32,651 nucleotides of DNA from an uncultured Bacteroidales bacterium. Its GTDB lineage: Bacteria; Bacteroidota; Bacteroidia; Bacteroidales; UBA932. Shown here in pieces: positions 1-8,873 of this stretch. Each line of letters begins with the position of its first letter. The stretch's first letter is position 1. A program made the position numbers and the translations under genes. Location of the stretch: positions 1 through 32,651 of the forward strand of contig CANPZS010000023.1 in the NCBI GenBank assembly GCA_947588835.1, given 5' to 3'. The notes below the pieces were generated by a model. That model searched no databases, was not told where the DNA came from, and saw nothing but the letters and a program-made list of their open reading frames with translations.

Positions 1-1
1 C

Positions 2-3000
2 CATTATAGCCCGGAACTTGACGCAGATACCAGCAGGGAACTTACCGATTCCACCATACCGGGAGCATTGCGTAAGGCAATGTTGGCTATAAACGGAGCG
101 GACAAAGTCGCCGCCGTGGATGAAGCCATCCGCAAAATCAGAGAACAATTCAGCCAACCTTTGGTAAGTGCAAACATAACCCTCACCGATTGGCTGCAAA
201 ATGGGCTGGATGTGACCTTCAAAACCGCTCAAGGCTCATTGCGTAGCGACCATATCAAGATAATCGACACAGACAATATCAACAACAATTCTTTTGTGGT
301 TGCCAACCAATGGACGGTTACAAATGGCAAATCCACCAAACGTGCCGACATAGTGGTATTCATCAACGGACTGCCAATCTCCGTTGTTGAGTTGAAATCC
401 CCTTCCCGTGAAGTGACGAACTCGGAGGAAGCCCACCAACAGTTGCAGAACTATATGCGCATTGTTCCGCAACTTTTCACTGCTTGCCAAATGCTCGTGA
501 TAAGTGATATGGCAGACACACGAGTAGGCACGATTACCGCACCGCTTGACCGATATATGGAATGGAAAACCACGGATGGAAGCTATGAAAGCACGGCGTT
601 TGCCGACTTTGAAACATTCTTCAACGGCATATTTGAGAAGCATCGGGTCATTGATATAATTGCTAACTTTACCCTTACAATGGGTGGCGATAAGAAGATA
701 CGCATACTCGCTGGCTATCACCAGTATTTTGCCGTGAAGAAAGCCCTTGAATGTACCAAACAAGCCCTGCAACGCAATGATGGAAAAATCGGCGTATTCT
801 GGCACACACAAGGTTCGGGCAAGAGCCTTTCGATGGTGTTCTATGCCCACCAACTCTTGAAAAATCTGCTTAGTGCGACCTTGCTTGTGCTAACCGACCG
901 TCTTGACTTGAACGACCAACTGCACAGCACTTTTGCATCGTGCAGCGACTATTTGCGCCAAAAACCAATCAAAGCTACTGATGGCGAAAACCTCTATGAA
1001 TTGCTCGAAAAGCGCAAGAGCCACGGGATAATCTTTGCCAATATCCAAAAGTTCAAAGACCGTGATAAGCTCATCACCAGCCGTTCGGATGTGATTGTGA
1101 TTAGCGACGAAGCCCACCGCACACAATCAAACACCAAGACAAAGATTGATACACAAACTGGAGAACTGAAACTCGGCTTTGCGGCTATCGTGCGCAAACT
1201 CCTGCCCAATGCGGCTTTTATTGGCTTCACCGGTACGCCTATTGAACAAGACGACAACGACACGAGAGAGGTGTTTGGCAACTACATTGACATCTACGAC
1301 ATGACCCAAGCCGTGGAAGATGGTGCTACCGTGCCTGTCTATTACGAGAGTCGTTTGGTAAAATTGGATTTGGACGAGGACACGCTCAAATTGTTGGATG
1401 ACGAGTATGATAAACTGGCGGAAGAAGGTGCTGACGAACAGGACATCAAACGTTCAAAGAGTGAAAATGCACGGCTACGCGCCTTGCTTTCAGCCCCACA
1501 AACCATCGACACACTTTGCAAGGACATCATAAATCACTATGAAAACAACCGTGCCGACTTGCTCACCGGAAAAGCCATGATAGTAGCGATTGACCGTGCT
1601 ACTGGTATAGACATATATAAAAAGTTGATGGAGCTTCGTCCTCAATGGAAAGATATTATCTGCGTAGTTATGACGCAAGGAAACCAAGACCCTGTAGAAT
1701 GGAACGACATCATTGGCTCTGCCGCACGTAAAGAAGAACTGGCTCGCCAGTTCAAAGATAACAATTCACCGCTAAAAATCGCTATCGTAGTCGATATGTG
1801 GCTCACAGGCTTTGATGTTCCATCGCTTGCCACAATGTATGTTTACAAGCCGATGAAAGGACATAATCTTATGCAGGCTATCGCCCGTGTAAACCGTGTG
1901 TTTCCCGAAAAGAGCGGCGGTTTAGTAGTGGACTACATCGGCATTGCCAAGGCTCTCAAAAAGGCCATGCACGACTATACAGGACGTGACAAGAAAAACT
2001 ACGGCGACCCGAACATCAAGACAACCGCCTATCAACAGTTCGTCGCCGCACTCAAGCGTTGCCGGGAATGTATGAACGATTACGATTATTCCTCTTTTTC
2101 CGATTGTTCCAATCTGCAGCGTGCTAACCTCATTAGAGGTGGTGTGAACGTGTTGCTTGATAAGGATAACCTTGTCTCGTCCGAACCTACCACTCAAACT
2201 GATGAAAATGGTAACATTATTCTTGTGGATGCCGTTCCTGCCGAGGCGAGAAAAGTCTTTATGGAAGAAAGCAAACGCTTGTCACAGGCTGCTTCGCTTT
2301 GCCGCAGTTTGCTCACCCCTGCAGAACGTTTTGAAGAAGCATATTTTGAAGCTGTACGGACATTGCTCTTGCGCCTTTCGGGAAACAATAAAATTACCCG
2401 TAAAATTATAGACGAACGCATCACACAACTGTTGAAAGTTGCAATCAAGGCAGAGGGAATTGTGGAAATTCTCAATACAAAAGGCTCGGAATTTTCACTC
2501 TTTGATGAGAATTTCCTGAAAGAGATAGCCGAGATGAAAGAGAAGAATTTTGCTCTCGAATTGCTCAAACGGCTGCTTGAAGAACACATCAAGAAATATG
2601 CTAAAAAAAGAATGGTTGAAGCCGAGAAATTCAGTGAAATGCTTGATGCCCGGCTTGCTGAATACCTCCGTGGGCTTATCTCCAACGAGGAAGTGATTAA
2701 GGAGCTTCTCAAAATGGCGCAAGAACTGAAAGCCAATGCGGGACAAGCATCTGAATTGGGACTGACCGAGGAAGAACAGGCTTTCTATGATGCTTTGACA
2801 AAGCCGCAAGCCGTAAGAGATTTCTATGAAAACAGCCAACTTGTTGCTATGGCAAAAGAACTGACTGAAGCCCTGCGTAGTAGCAAGACCATTGATTGGC
2901 GACAGAAAGAATCAGCCCGTGCCAAGATGCGCTCTATGGTGAAGCGATTGTTGAAAAAGTACAAATACCCACCAGAGGAACAAGAGGCTGCTCTCGAAAC

Positions 3001-3049
3001 CGTTATCCGGCAATGTGAACTTTATGCGGATTCGGATAACGAAAGTTAG
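2..3049 (+). CDS. hsdR: Type I restriction enzyme R subunit (HsdR), 5' end outside the window
   Basis: The ATP-dependent motor and nuclease subunit of a type I restriction-modification complex, which translocates unmodified DNA and cuts it. The frame is open from base 2, so the start lies left of the window; 1015 residues are visible. Counting from an internal TTG at 68, the N-terminal nuclease shows D94 and the E108-L-K110 triad with a downstream QxxxY-type segment (about 124-129). The SF2 helicase part shows Walker A TQGSGKS (247-253), DEAH (347-350) and GFTGTP (386-391), and later the motif VI segment QAIARVNRVFP. The C-terminal third is helical and charged, as expected for assembly with HsdM/HsdS. 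The visible part appears intact. hsdM and hsdS are not in the window and are presumably to the left. The next gene on the same strand is the DUF3644 gene. Confidence 0.95.
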   Translation, partial: HYSPELDADTSRELTDSTIPGALRKAMLAINGADKVAAVDEAIRKIREQFSQPLVSANITLTDWLQNGLDVTFKTAQGSLRSDHIKIIDTDNINNNSFVVANQWTVTNGKSTKRADIVVFINGLPISVVELKSPSREVTNSEEAHQQLQNYMRIVPQLFTACQMLVISDMADTRVGTITAPLDRYMEWKTTDGSYESTAFADFETFFNGIFEKHRVIDIIANFTLTMGGDKKIRILAGYHQYFAVKKALECTKQALQRNDGKIGVFWHTQGSGKSLSMVFYAHQLLKNLLSATLLVLTDRLDLNDQLHSTFASCSDYLRQKPIKATDGENLYELLEKRKSHGIIFANIQKFKDRDKLITSRSDVIVISDEAHRTQSNTKTKIDTQTGELKLGFAAIVRKLLPNAAFIGFTGTPIEQDDNDTREVFGNYIDIYDMTQAVEDGATVPVYYESRLVKLDLDEDTLKLLDDEYDKLAEEGADEQDIKRSKSENARLRALLSAPQTIDTLCKDIINHYENNRADLLTGKAMIVAIDRATGIDIYKKLMELRPQWKDIICVVMTQGNQDPVEWNDIIGSAARKEELARQFKDNNSPLKIAIVVDMWLTGFDVPSLATMYVYKPMKGHNLMQAIARVNRVFPEKSGGLVVDYIGIAKALKKAMHDYTGRDKKNYGDPNIKTTAYQQFVAALKRCRECMNDYDYSSFSDCSNLQRANLIRGGVNVLLDKDNLVSSEPTTQTDENGNIILVDAVPAEARKVFMEESKRLSQAASLCRSLLTPAERFEEAYFEAVRTLLLRLSGNNKITRKIIDERITQLLKVAIKAEGIVEILNTKGSEFSLFDENFLKEIAEMKEKNFALELLKRLLEEHIKKYAKKRMVEAEKFSEMLDARLAEYLRGLISNEEVIKELLKMAQELKANAGQASELGLTEEEQAFYDALTKPQAVRDFYENSQLVAMAKELTEALRSSKTIDWRQKESARAKMRSMVKRLLKKYKYPPEEQEAALETVIRQCELYADSDNES

Positions 3050-3117
3050 CTATAAAGTTTCATATCCTATCTGGTTATCATTTTTTGATTATATTTATTT
3101 GTACGCAAAAATATATT

Positions 3118-4171
3118 ATGAGTAGAGGATTACCTTTAAATGTTAAATTATGTTTGGATAAAGCATTGGATTCTGCTTTGTTGTCAGTTGAAACATATAA
3201 TAAACCTGCTGTGAAATTTAAATCAGGTGGGTACATTGTTTTAATGTGTATCGCATGGACATCATTGTTTCATGCAATATTTTTCAAAAGGGGGATAAAA
3301 CCATTTTATCGAGAAAAAAAATAAAGTACGATTTAAAAGAGTTGATGGAGAAATTCAATTTTGGGAGTTAGCCACATGTGTAAAAGAATACTTCAAAGGA
3401 GAAGATTGTGCAATAAGGAAAAACATCGAACTCTTTATTCCATTAAGAAATAAATTGGAGCATAAATTCTTACCAGAATTAGATGCTAATATTTTCGCAG
3501 AGTGCCAAGCTCTATTGCTAAATTTTGATAAGATTGTAGAGAAAGAGTTTGGTGAAGATTATTGCCTAAGAGAGTCTTTGTCCTTTGCATTGCAACTATT
3601 TCCCTCTTCGAGAACTCTTGCAATGGGGATAAAAATGAGCAAAGATGCTCAAAAAATTACTCGATTTATTGATAAATATAGAGCGTCAATAAGTACAGAT
3701 ATTATGCAGAGCGGAGAGTATTCTTTTAAAGCATTCTTGATTCAAGTTGCTAACCATAAGTCAGTAGATGCTCTTCCTGTTCAGTTCTTCCCATATGATA
3801 AACTGACAGATGATGAAAAAAAGAAAGTTGAAAGAATCGCAGGACTAATCAAGGAAAAGCATATTCCAGTTGTAAATAAAGGGACATTAAAACCTGCCAC
3901 CGTAATACAACAAGTTCAGGAACGGTTAGGTAACCCTAAGATTATAAGAGGGAAAAAACAAGTTAATAAATTTAATTCCGATACTCATACGAGGTGTTGG
4001 AAAAAATATGAAGTTCGTCCAGAAAGGAATTCAGATAACCCTGAAAAAACAAAGCCAGAATACTGTTTATATGATGAACCTAATAATAGTTATCTATATA
4101 CAGAAAAATGGGTTGAGTTTTTAGTTAAAAAGATGCAAGACGATGATGAATATCAGTCTTTATTCAAGTAA
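3118..4171 (+). pseudogene. DUF3644 family protein with HEPN-like motif, frameshifted
   Basis: Two reading frames join into one DUF3644-type protein. The N-terminal part runs from ATG 3118 in frame 1 to a TAA at 3322-3324. The same protein resumes in frame 2 at about 3320 (NKVRFKRVDGE...) and runs to TAA 4169-4171. The switch lies in a run of eight A at 3314-3321; seven A would restore one frame. The second part carries RNKLEH (codons 3446-3463), which fits the R-x4-H ribonuclease signature of HEPN proteins. The C-terminal segment (HTRCWKKYEVRP, then YLYTEKW) is typical of longer DUF3644 proteins. Association with defence is inferred from its position 69 bp after hsdR. It could be a dead gene, a phase-variable gene or an assembly error. 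An unusually A-rich composition compared with hsdR suggests a separate origin. Confidence 0.8.
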
Positions 4172-4207
4172 TTAAAGGGGAGAGGATAGACACTATCCCC
4201 TTTAATT
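4170..4207. terminator. Bidirectional terminator between convergent genes
   Basis: A perfect 12-bp inverted repeat (AATTAAAGGGGA at 4170-4181 and its complement at 4196-4207) with a 14-nt loop. It starts inside the stop codon of the DUF3644 gene and lies 29 bp beyond the end of the convergent relaxase gene. The A-rich and T-rich ends of the arms let it act in both directions. Confidence 0.75.
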
Positions 4208-4236
4208 GTTTAGTTGACTATTTTACATTATGGCTT

Positions 4237-5703
4237 TTATTTTCTCATCGAAAAACCTCTTTTCGGCTGTTGGTCATAATTCCCTTCCACCACATTGTCA
4301 ACTTCCCGTCTGGCTTTGATTTGTTCCCGATTGTCAAACCCGCCCTTTTGCTTGGCGGTGAAATACAGGAAATCTCTGGCAGCCCGGAGTGATTGTCTGT
4401 CCTCCCCGAACAGGTTAAGGGCACTCTTGATGTCCGACACCTGTTCCGTATCAAAACGGGACTTGTAATAATCACGGGCAAAACGGACGACACAGTAAAC
4501 AGCCTTGCGGAAGATGTCGTTTGTTTTGAGCAGCAGGAAACTGAGGCAGTCGATGATATGGCTTTGCCATGCAATCCGGTTTTTCAACCTTGTGGTCTCC
4601 TGCGTATGTTCCGCTTCCTTGCGGCTCAACTCTGATTGATGCCTACTTTCCAGTTTCATCAGTTCCCGATGGTGGTCACTCTGTATGGTTTGGATTTTAT
4701 CCTGTAACCGCTCAATGGTTTCCTCGTGCGTGGAAATCTCATTGCGCAAATCCTCTATTTCATTTCTCAGGGCTTTCGATTTCCCGGTAGCCCAGCCGAC
4801 AGCGGCATTCAGAAGTTCGCTCCCTTTTTCCCTGTTTAGCTTGGAGCGTTTTTCGCTGATAGCCCGGTCAAGGTCTTCGCTCTGTCGTTCTTTCTCATTT
4901 GCTTTTTCGATAAGGGCGTTGGTAATGCTTTCAGTTTCTTGCATCTTTTGATTAGCCATTTCCAACTGATATTCCCGGTATTGCCTTGTGGCATCAAGCC
5001 GCTTCATTTCCTCCTTCTGTTTCTCAATGATAAAGTCGTTACGTTCCAAATGTTCCCTAGCTGTAACAGCCTTTGACTGTCCACGTTCCATCATGAGAAT
5101 ATCGGATGCCAAGCTCTGCATTTCGGTCATATCCTCGTCATTGAGCTTGCGGCTCTTGCCTGTGTCATGGTTCATCCAGTCGAACACGATATGCGCATGG
5201 TAATTTGGCTTGAACCATTTTTCGCCCACCTTGAAACTTTCTTTGTCTTCTTGGGTGGGTTGTCCGCCCAGCCAATGCCCCTCGTCCTTGTGCAGGAAGA
5301 TTTGGAGCGGTGTGATGCCCCAGCGTCTTTGGCATTCCTCGCCAAATTTTTGTACGTCTGCCAGTGTCGTGTCCGGTCGGATGAGCAACACACCCTCACG
5401 GATTGGTGAGCATCCCGCCACCTTGATTATCTTTCCGTTCTTTCCCTTGCGTTCACGCTCCTTTTCCTGCATGGCACGACCTGTCTTTTCTTTGACCATC
5501 CGCTTAATGTAGTCATAGTGCGCCTGCAGGTCGGGATTGCCGAAGCCGGGATTTATCCACTGCTCATTATTGGCAGTGAGTTCGGGCACAATGTAAATTT
5601 GGGACTTGCCGATATTACGCATGTACTCGGCACTCCTTCGATTATGAGCCTCGCTTGACGAGGTCTTGCAAGGCTTGATGTGTATACTGCTTTTTGTAGC
5701 CAT
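4237..5703 (-). CDS. MobV/Pre-type relaxase of a mobilizable element
   Basis: A predicted DNA-nicking relaxase that starts transfer of the element at oriT. It has 488 residues. The N-terminal catalytic half carries the Mob_Pre signature: HKDEGH at 138-143, then NYHAHIVFDW with the metal-binding H169-x-H171. Residues of about 200-370 form a long charged coiled coil, common in this family, and the C-terminus is basic. It is the last gene of a minus-strand series that begins with the integrase region near 12.2 kb. The upstream 286 bp are rich in hairpins, as expected for its oriT. ATG 5703 is supported by a full N-terminal family domain (MATKSSIHIKPCK). The gene looks intact. Conjugation machinery is absent here, so transfer would need a helper element. 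Confidence 0.92.
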   Translation of the reverse strand: MATKSSIHIKPCKTSSSEAHNRRSAEYMRNIGKSQIYIVPELTANNEQWINPGFGNPDLQAHYDYIKRMVKEKTGRAMQEKERERKGKNGKIIKVAGCSPIREGVLLIRPDTTLADVQKFGEECQRRWGITPLQIFLHKDEGHWLGGQPTQEDKESFKVGEKWFKPNYHAHIVFDWMNHDTGKSRKLNDEDMTEMQSLASDILMMERGQSKAVTAREHLERNDFIIEKQKEEMKRLDATRQYREYQLEMANQKMQETESITNALIEKANEKERQSEDLDRAISEKRSKLNREKGSELLNAAVGWATGKSKALRNEIEDLRNEISTHEETIERLQDKIQTIQSDHHRELMKLESRHQSELSRKEAEHTQETTRLKNRIAWQSHIIDCLSFLLLKTNDIFRKAVYCVVRFARDYYKSRFDTEQVSDIKSALNLFGEDRQSLRAARDFLYFTAKQKGGFDNREQIKARREVDNVVEGNYDQQPKRGFSMRK

Positions 5704-5989
5704 ATTTTCAAAATATGATTTGGGTTGTTGATTAAACTTATTGCTGTCCGCTCATAACCGCACGGGGTTCTTAGGGGTACAACCACCCATAAGCGGAGAT
5801 TGCAAAGAGAGGGTCACTCTTTGCTCTGGGTTCTCAGGGGTGAAACGCCCTGAGTGGGTTATTAGGGCAAAGCCTTAATCCCCTCGGGAGAGCCCACAAC
5901 TACGGAAGCGGAGCGTGTAGTTATAGTGGGCTATATCAATGGCAAGCCATTGTCTGTTACCCACAGCCTACGGCTTCCGTTCTCCTCCG
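5704..5989. other. Candidate oriT region with four hairpins
   Basis: Non-coding stretch directly upstream of the relaxase. Inverted repeats seen: GCAAAGAG/CTCTTTGC at 5802-5809 and 5817-5824; CTCAGGG/CCCTGAG at 5833-5839 and 5848-5854; AGCCCACAACTAC at 5891-5903 paired with 5917-5932 (a 3-nt bulge); and CAATGGC/GCCATTG at 5937-5952. MobV-family relaxases usually nick close upstream of their own gene, so oriT here is an inference from position and structure. The nick site itself cannot be assigned. Confidence 0.55.
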
Positions 5990-7102
5990 TTAAGGAGGGT
6001 TTTCACCGCTGTTGCCGATTGGGGATGCACCGACCAGTACAAGGTCAAAATCATCTATTAGCTTTTGCAGGACGGGATTCTTTTCTATCATCCGGCAGAG
6101 GATTCTTTCCGCCTCGACCAAGTGGTCGGCTGTACAATTTATTTTGCTTTCCCGTATCTGGAAGACAATCCAGTCGGCTATGTCAATATGTGCCGCTTTC
6201 TGCTCCGGGGTGGCATTCTTCTCAATGATGTCAGACACGACCGTCTTGCAATAGGTCATGCTCCCGGCACGCTGTTTCCATTCCGCATAGCCGTCCGCAT
6301 CGGGAAAGAGGAGCACGGTGCGCCCGGTCAGCACACGGAGCTTTTCCTCTCTCAGCTGGCTCTTGCCGCCTGTCGCCAGCCATACATAACCGGGGAAGAT
6401 GGCAGAGCCGATAACGGCACTCTTTTCGGATTCCACCAAGACCACGACCTTATCGGGATAAGTGCCCAGCAGGTGTTCACCGAACAGGCATTGGGACAGT
6501 TGCCATTCCTCTGCCAGCTCATGCCGCCTTTTAAGCAGGCTGTGTATCCAGTCCACTGCCGATGCCTGTCCGTCCTTGACACGGTGTCCGTCATTGGGAT
6601 TGTACTGCATCACCTTGCCCGTGCGTACCCTGCCTGTGCGGTCTATCTGCCAGAAGATGACTGCCCCGTCACGGGTAGCCCCCAAACGGTACTCTTCCAG
6701 CAACCTCTTCAACACTTCCTTTGCCTTGCTGCCGTAATAAGAATCAAGGAGCGATGAAATGAAGCGGAAAAAATTGCTATGCATGCTTTGCGACCTCTCC
6801 ACATACTTTGGCGGTATGTAGCCTATGGCTGCTTGCCGTGGTTTCTGTACGGACTTCTGTTCCGACTTTTGCCTGTCAAAAGAGAAACCGTTGGCAGTAC
6901 GGCATTCGGGGTGGTCATGGAAATACTCCTTTGGAGTGTAATGATACCCGCAACTGCTTTCGTGGTTGCACCTGCCGACAGACGGGTGCAGGGGCGTACC
7001 GCTTTCATCCACATAGTATGTGAAAGAACGCCTGTCCCCGCAGTTCGGACAGGTATGCCGTGTTGCCGTTCCTTTATATTTCTGTAATGTATAATTACCC
7101 AT
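5990..7102 (-). CDS. DUF6371 zinc-finger/Toprim-like protein (primase-like)
   Basis: A 370-residue protein of the kind found in Bacteroidales mobilizable elements, possibly a primase or DNA-replication accessory. The N-terminus has a zinc-binding pattern, CPNCGDRRSF followed by GRCNHESSCGYHYTP (about residues 18-55). The C-terminal half has Toprim-like motifs: VVVLVESEKSA (acidic first motif) and VLLFPDADGY (DxD motif). ATG 7102 is preceded by a strong AGGAGG at a suitable distance, which decides the start. It follows the 50-residue ORF by 12 bp and the RepA-like ATPase, so helicase and primase-like functions are encoded together. Function in priming is inferred from the zinc and Toprim motifs only. 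Confidence 0.75.
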   Translation of the reverse strand: MGNYTLQKYKGTATRHTCPNCGDRRSFTYYVDESGTPLHPSVGRCNHESSCGYHYTPKEYFHDHPECRTANGFSFDRQKSEQKSVQKPRQAAIGYIPPKYVERSQSMHSNFFRFISSLLDSYYGSKAKEVLKRLLEEYRLGATRDGAVIFWQIDRTGRVRTGKVMQYNPNDGHRVKDGQASAVDWIHSLLKRRHELAEEWQLSQCLFGEHLLGTYPDKVVVLVESEKSAVIGSAIFPGYVWLATGGKSQLREEKLRVLTGRTVLLFPDADGYAEWKQRAGSMTYCKTVVSDIIEKNATPEQKAAHIDIADWIVFQIRESKINCTADHLVEAERILCRMIEKNPVLQKLIDDFDLVLVGASPIGNSGENPP

Positions 7103-7114
7103 TGCTTGCCTCCT

Positions 7115-7267
7115 CTATTTTTCAATGAAATTATTACCGTCCCGTCCTGTCCCATTGTCCCACGTCCTGTGGGTCGGGACAGTGGGACACCTTGGGACAC
7201 TCTGGAAGTTACCGCTCCGATAAACAAGGCGGTTATCCTTCATACAGATATGTACAGGCTGTTTCAT
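7115..7267 (-). CDS. Small 50-residue ORF coupled to the ATPase gene
   Basis: The start codon overlaps the stop of the upstream ATPase gene as ATGA (7264-7267), with AGGAGG a few bases upstream. Its TAG stop (7115-7117) leads straight into the ribosome binding site of the downstream DUF6371 gene. The product begins MKQPVHICMKDNRLVYRSGN and has a Pro/Thr/Arg-rich tail encoded by the GTCCC/GGGAC repeat block. I do not recognise a family. The overlap and spacing suggest it is translated, if only to couple its neighbours; alternatively it is a leader made by duplication of the ATPase 3' end. Confidence 0.5.
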   Translation of the reverse strand: MKQPVHICMKDNRLVYRSGNFQSVPRCPTVPTHRTWDNGTGRDGNNFIEK

Positions 7268-7386
7268 TGCTTGTCCTCCTCTCTTTCCTGACCGATAAAC
7301 AGCCCCGTCTGCCTTGTTTCCTCCGTTGTCCCACCTGTCCCATATTGTCCCACCGTCCCGTTTCCTACGGGTTGGGACAGCGGGAC
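7139..7386. repeat. Two blocks of GTCCC/GGGAC inverted repeats
   Basis: Block A (7139-7198) has three GTCCC (7139, 7149, 7157) followed by three GGGAC (7176, 7184, 7194). Block B (7328-7386) has four GTCCC (7328, 7337, 7347, 7355) followed by two GGGAC (7374, 7382). Copies are 8-10 bp apart. Block B lies in the 3' end of the ATPase gene and block A in the 50-residue ORF. Both blocks are flanked by related ribosome-binding-site segments, which suggests an old duplication of about 160 bp. They could be protein-binding iterons or RNA hairpins. Confidence 0.7.
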
Positions 7387-8403
7387 ACTTGGGGCGGCTG
7401 ATTCCTCCACTTTCCTGTTGCGCTGGATTATCCGGCTGACGGTGGATTTTCCGCAATTTACCTGTGAGGCTATTTCCCTGACGGACTTCCCCGACTGGGA
7501 CAGTTGTAATATTTGGTAATCCCTCTGGCTGGATTCATTGTCGCCAAGTTTTTTCAAGTGTTCCTTTTCCGTTGAATAGCCCCTGAACACAAATTGCAGA
7601 AAAGCATCCATCTTTTCAATCTCGTAGATGATTACATTGTCCGCATCGTGGGAGAATGTCCCATATCGGACTTTGAGCTGTTTTACATAGCGAAGCCCTC
7701 CGTCCTGCGCACTCTTTCCGATGGCAAACACGCTGTCAAAGAAATTGTAAAGCCGTTTGCTGCCAGCAAGGTCGTTGGACGTGATGGGGCAGTCCAAAGA
7801 GCGTTTTGGAGTATGCGCCAGCACAAGGACGGACAACCCGTATTTCTTTTTGAGGTTGTTGAGCTGTATCATCAGCCGTCCTGCCGCATCGCCTTTCTCC
7901 ATAGCACAGCACAAATAGGTAAGATTGTCAACGATGAAAATCTTGCACCCGGTTTGCAGAGCCATCTGCTCAATGCCTCCCATGATGGCTTCCTCGAAAT
8001 CGGCTTCCAGCAACGAATTGCAGTCAAGCGAAACCCGGTACAGCTTTTCGGGAAAAGTGTAGGGCTTTCCATGCTCGTTGGTATAGCGGAGCTGGAACTG
8101 CTTTTCGGACAGTTCAAAGTCCAGATACAGCACATTGTCCGTCCGGGCGATACGGTCGGCTATCTGCACGGCAAGGATGGACTTGCCCACATTGGAATCC
8201 GCAAAGAGGCAGGACAGTTCCCCCTCATACCAGAAACTGTCCCACAGCGCACGGGGCATGGGCAGCAGCGATGCTTCAAGTATCGTCCGGTTTGCGGTCT
8301 TGATACTCATTGCACCGATGCTGTCCGGCATCCCGTGCTGCACTTGGGTCGCCCTCGTCAGGTCGCCATGTATCAGACTGATATAATTCTTGTCCTCTTC
8401 CAT
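7264..8403 (-). CDS. RepA-like AAA ATPase (hexameric helicase type) with C-terminal HTH
   Basis: A 379-residue RecA-fold ATPase resembling RepA helicases of mobilizable plasmids. It has Walker A FADSNVGKSILA, an acidic segment VLYLDFELSE, Walker B KIFIVDNLTYL and a sensor segment SVLVLAHTPKRS. After the ATPase domain comes a helix-turn-helix segment (SVREIASQVNCGKSTVSRII), then a low-complexity tail encoded by the GTCCC/GGGAC repeats. ATG 8403 is chosen over an upstream TTG at 8415 because it lies just after the stop of the HTH gene (8409) and begins the conserved part. The stop overlaps the next small ORF by four bases. The likely role is unwinding or replication of the excised circular element. 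Confidence 0.82.
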   Translation of the reverse strand: MEEDKNYISLIHGDLTRATQVQHGMPDSIGAMSIKTANRTILEASLLPMPRALWDSFWYEGELSCLFADSNVGKSILAVQIADRIARTDNVLYLDFELSEKQFQLRYTNEHGKPYTFPEKLYRVSLDCNSLLEADFEEAIMGGIEQMALQTGCKIFIVDNLTYLCCAMEKGDAAGRLMIQLNNLKKKYGLSVLVLAHTPKRSLDCPITSNDLAGSKRLYNFFDSVFAIGKSAQDGGLRYVKQLKVRYGTFSHDADNVIIYEIEKMDAFLQFVFRGYSTEKEHLKKLGDNESSQRDYQILQLSQSGKSVREIASQVNCGKSTVSRIIQRNRKVEESAAPSVPLSQPVGNGTVGQYGTGGTTEETRQTGLFIGQEREEDKQ

Positions 8404-8408
8404 GACGT

Positions 8409-8783
8409 TTACCAATTACGTTGACCGGGCTTGCGGCGGTGGGAGGAGGATATGGATTCGCAGAGTTCCTCATCGGACAGGGGTACGGGATTCTTACGGG
8501 AGGATTCCAGCCATTTGTCCAGCTCGTCTCTATAAAGACAATAGCGTTTGCCGGGCTTAGTGGCAGGAATGCTTCCCTCCGACAGCTTCATGTAGAGTGT
8601 TCCCTTGGGAATGCCCAGATATTCCGCCGCCTCTTCCACTGACATTGGCACATGGGTGTCCACCGCCTTTGCATTGTTCTCACTGCGCTGCTCCGTAAGC
8701 AGATTTCTCAGGCTCATCACCTCGTCCCGAAGCTGAGCCACAACCTCCGGGAGGTCGTTGAATGTAATCATTGTTTTTTCCAT
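8409..8783 (-). CDS. Excisionase-like helix-turn-helix protein
   Basis: A 124-residue protein with a short N-terminal coiled segment and a central HTH_17/excisionase-type winged helix: MSVEEAAEYLGIPKGTLYMK, followed by the wing segment KPGKRYCLYRDELDKWL. Such proteins in mobilizable elements act as excisionase or transcription factor. ATG 8783 (MEKTMITFNDLP) is preferred over an upstream in-frame ATG at 8852, because residues before it look like leader sequence overlapping the shared palindrome at 8837-8853. The stop is 5 bp before the ATPase start, so the two are probably one operon. Confidence 0.8.
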   Translation of the reverse strand: MEKTMITFNDLPEVVAQLRDEVMSLRNLLTEQRSENNAKAVDTHVPMSVEEAAEYLGIPKGTLYMKLSEGSIPATKPGKRYCLYRDELDKWLESSRKNPVPLSDEELCESISSSHRRKPGQRNW

Positions 8784-8836
8784 TTGCGTACTCGCCTCTT
8801 TTGTAAGGCATGGCGCAAAGGACCGGAATGATACAG

Positions 8837-8853
8837 CCGTGAATATCTCCACG
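8837..8853. promoter_or_regulatory. Shared palindromic element, copy upstream of the excisionase-like gene
   Basis: The sequence CCGTGAATATCTCCACG has near-palindromic arms (CGTG/CACG) and a close match upstream of the integrase gene at 11256-11273. Downstream bases are also similar (TCATT, then AAATAATT). A shared operator for the integrase and excision genes is an inference. Confidence 0.5.
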
Positions 8854-8873
8854 AAAGGTCATTGCAAAATAAT

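Noticed and set aside
236..853. Minus-strand ORF of 205 codons inside hsdR
   Set aside because: It is a shadow of the conserved hsdR nuclease and helicase region.
6065..6757. Plus-strand ORF of 230 codons opposite the DUF6371 gene
   Set aside because: It overlaps a well-supported minus-strand gene with motifs and ribosome binding site, has no protein-like motif, and is a GC-driven shadow.
7594..8424. Plus-strand ORF of 276 codons opposite the RepA-like ATPase
   Set aside because: It is antisense to clear Walker A and B motifs. No family is recognisable and there is no room for it in the operon.
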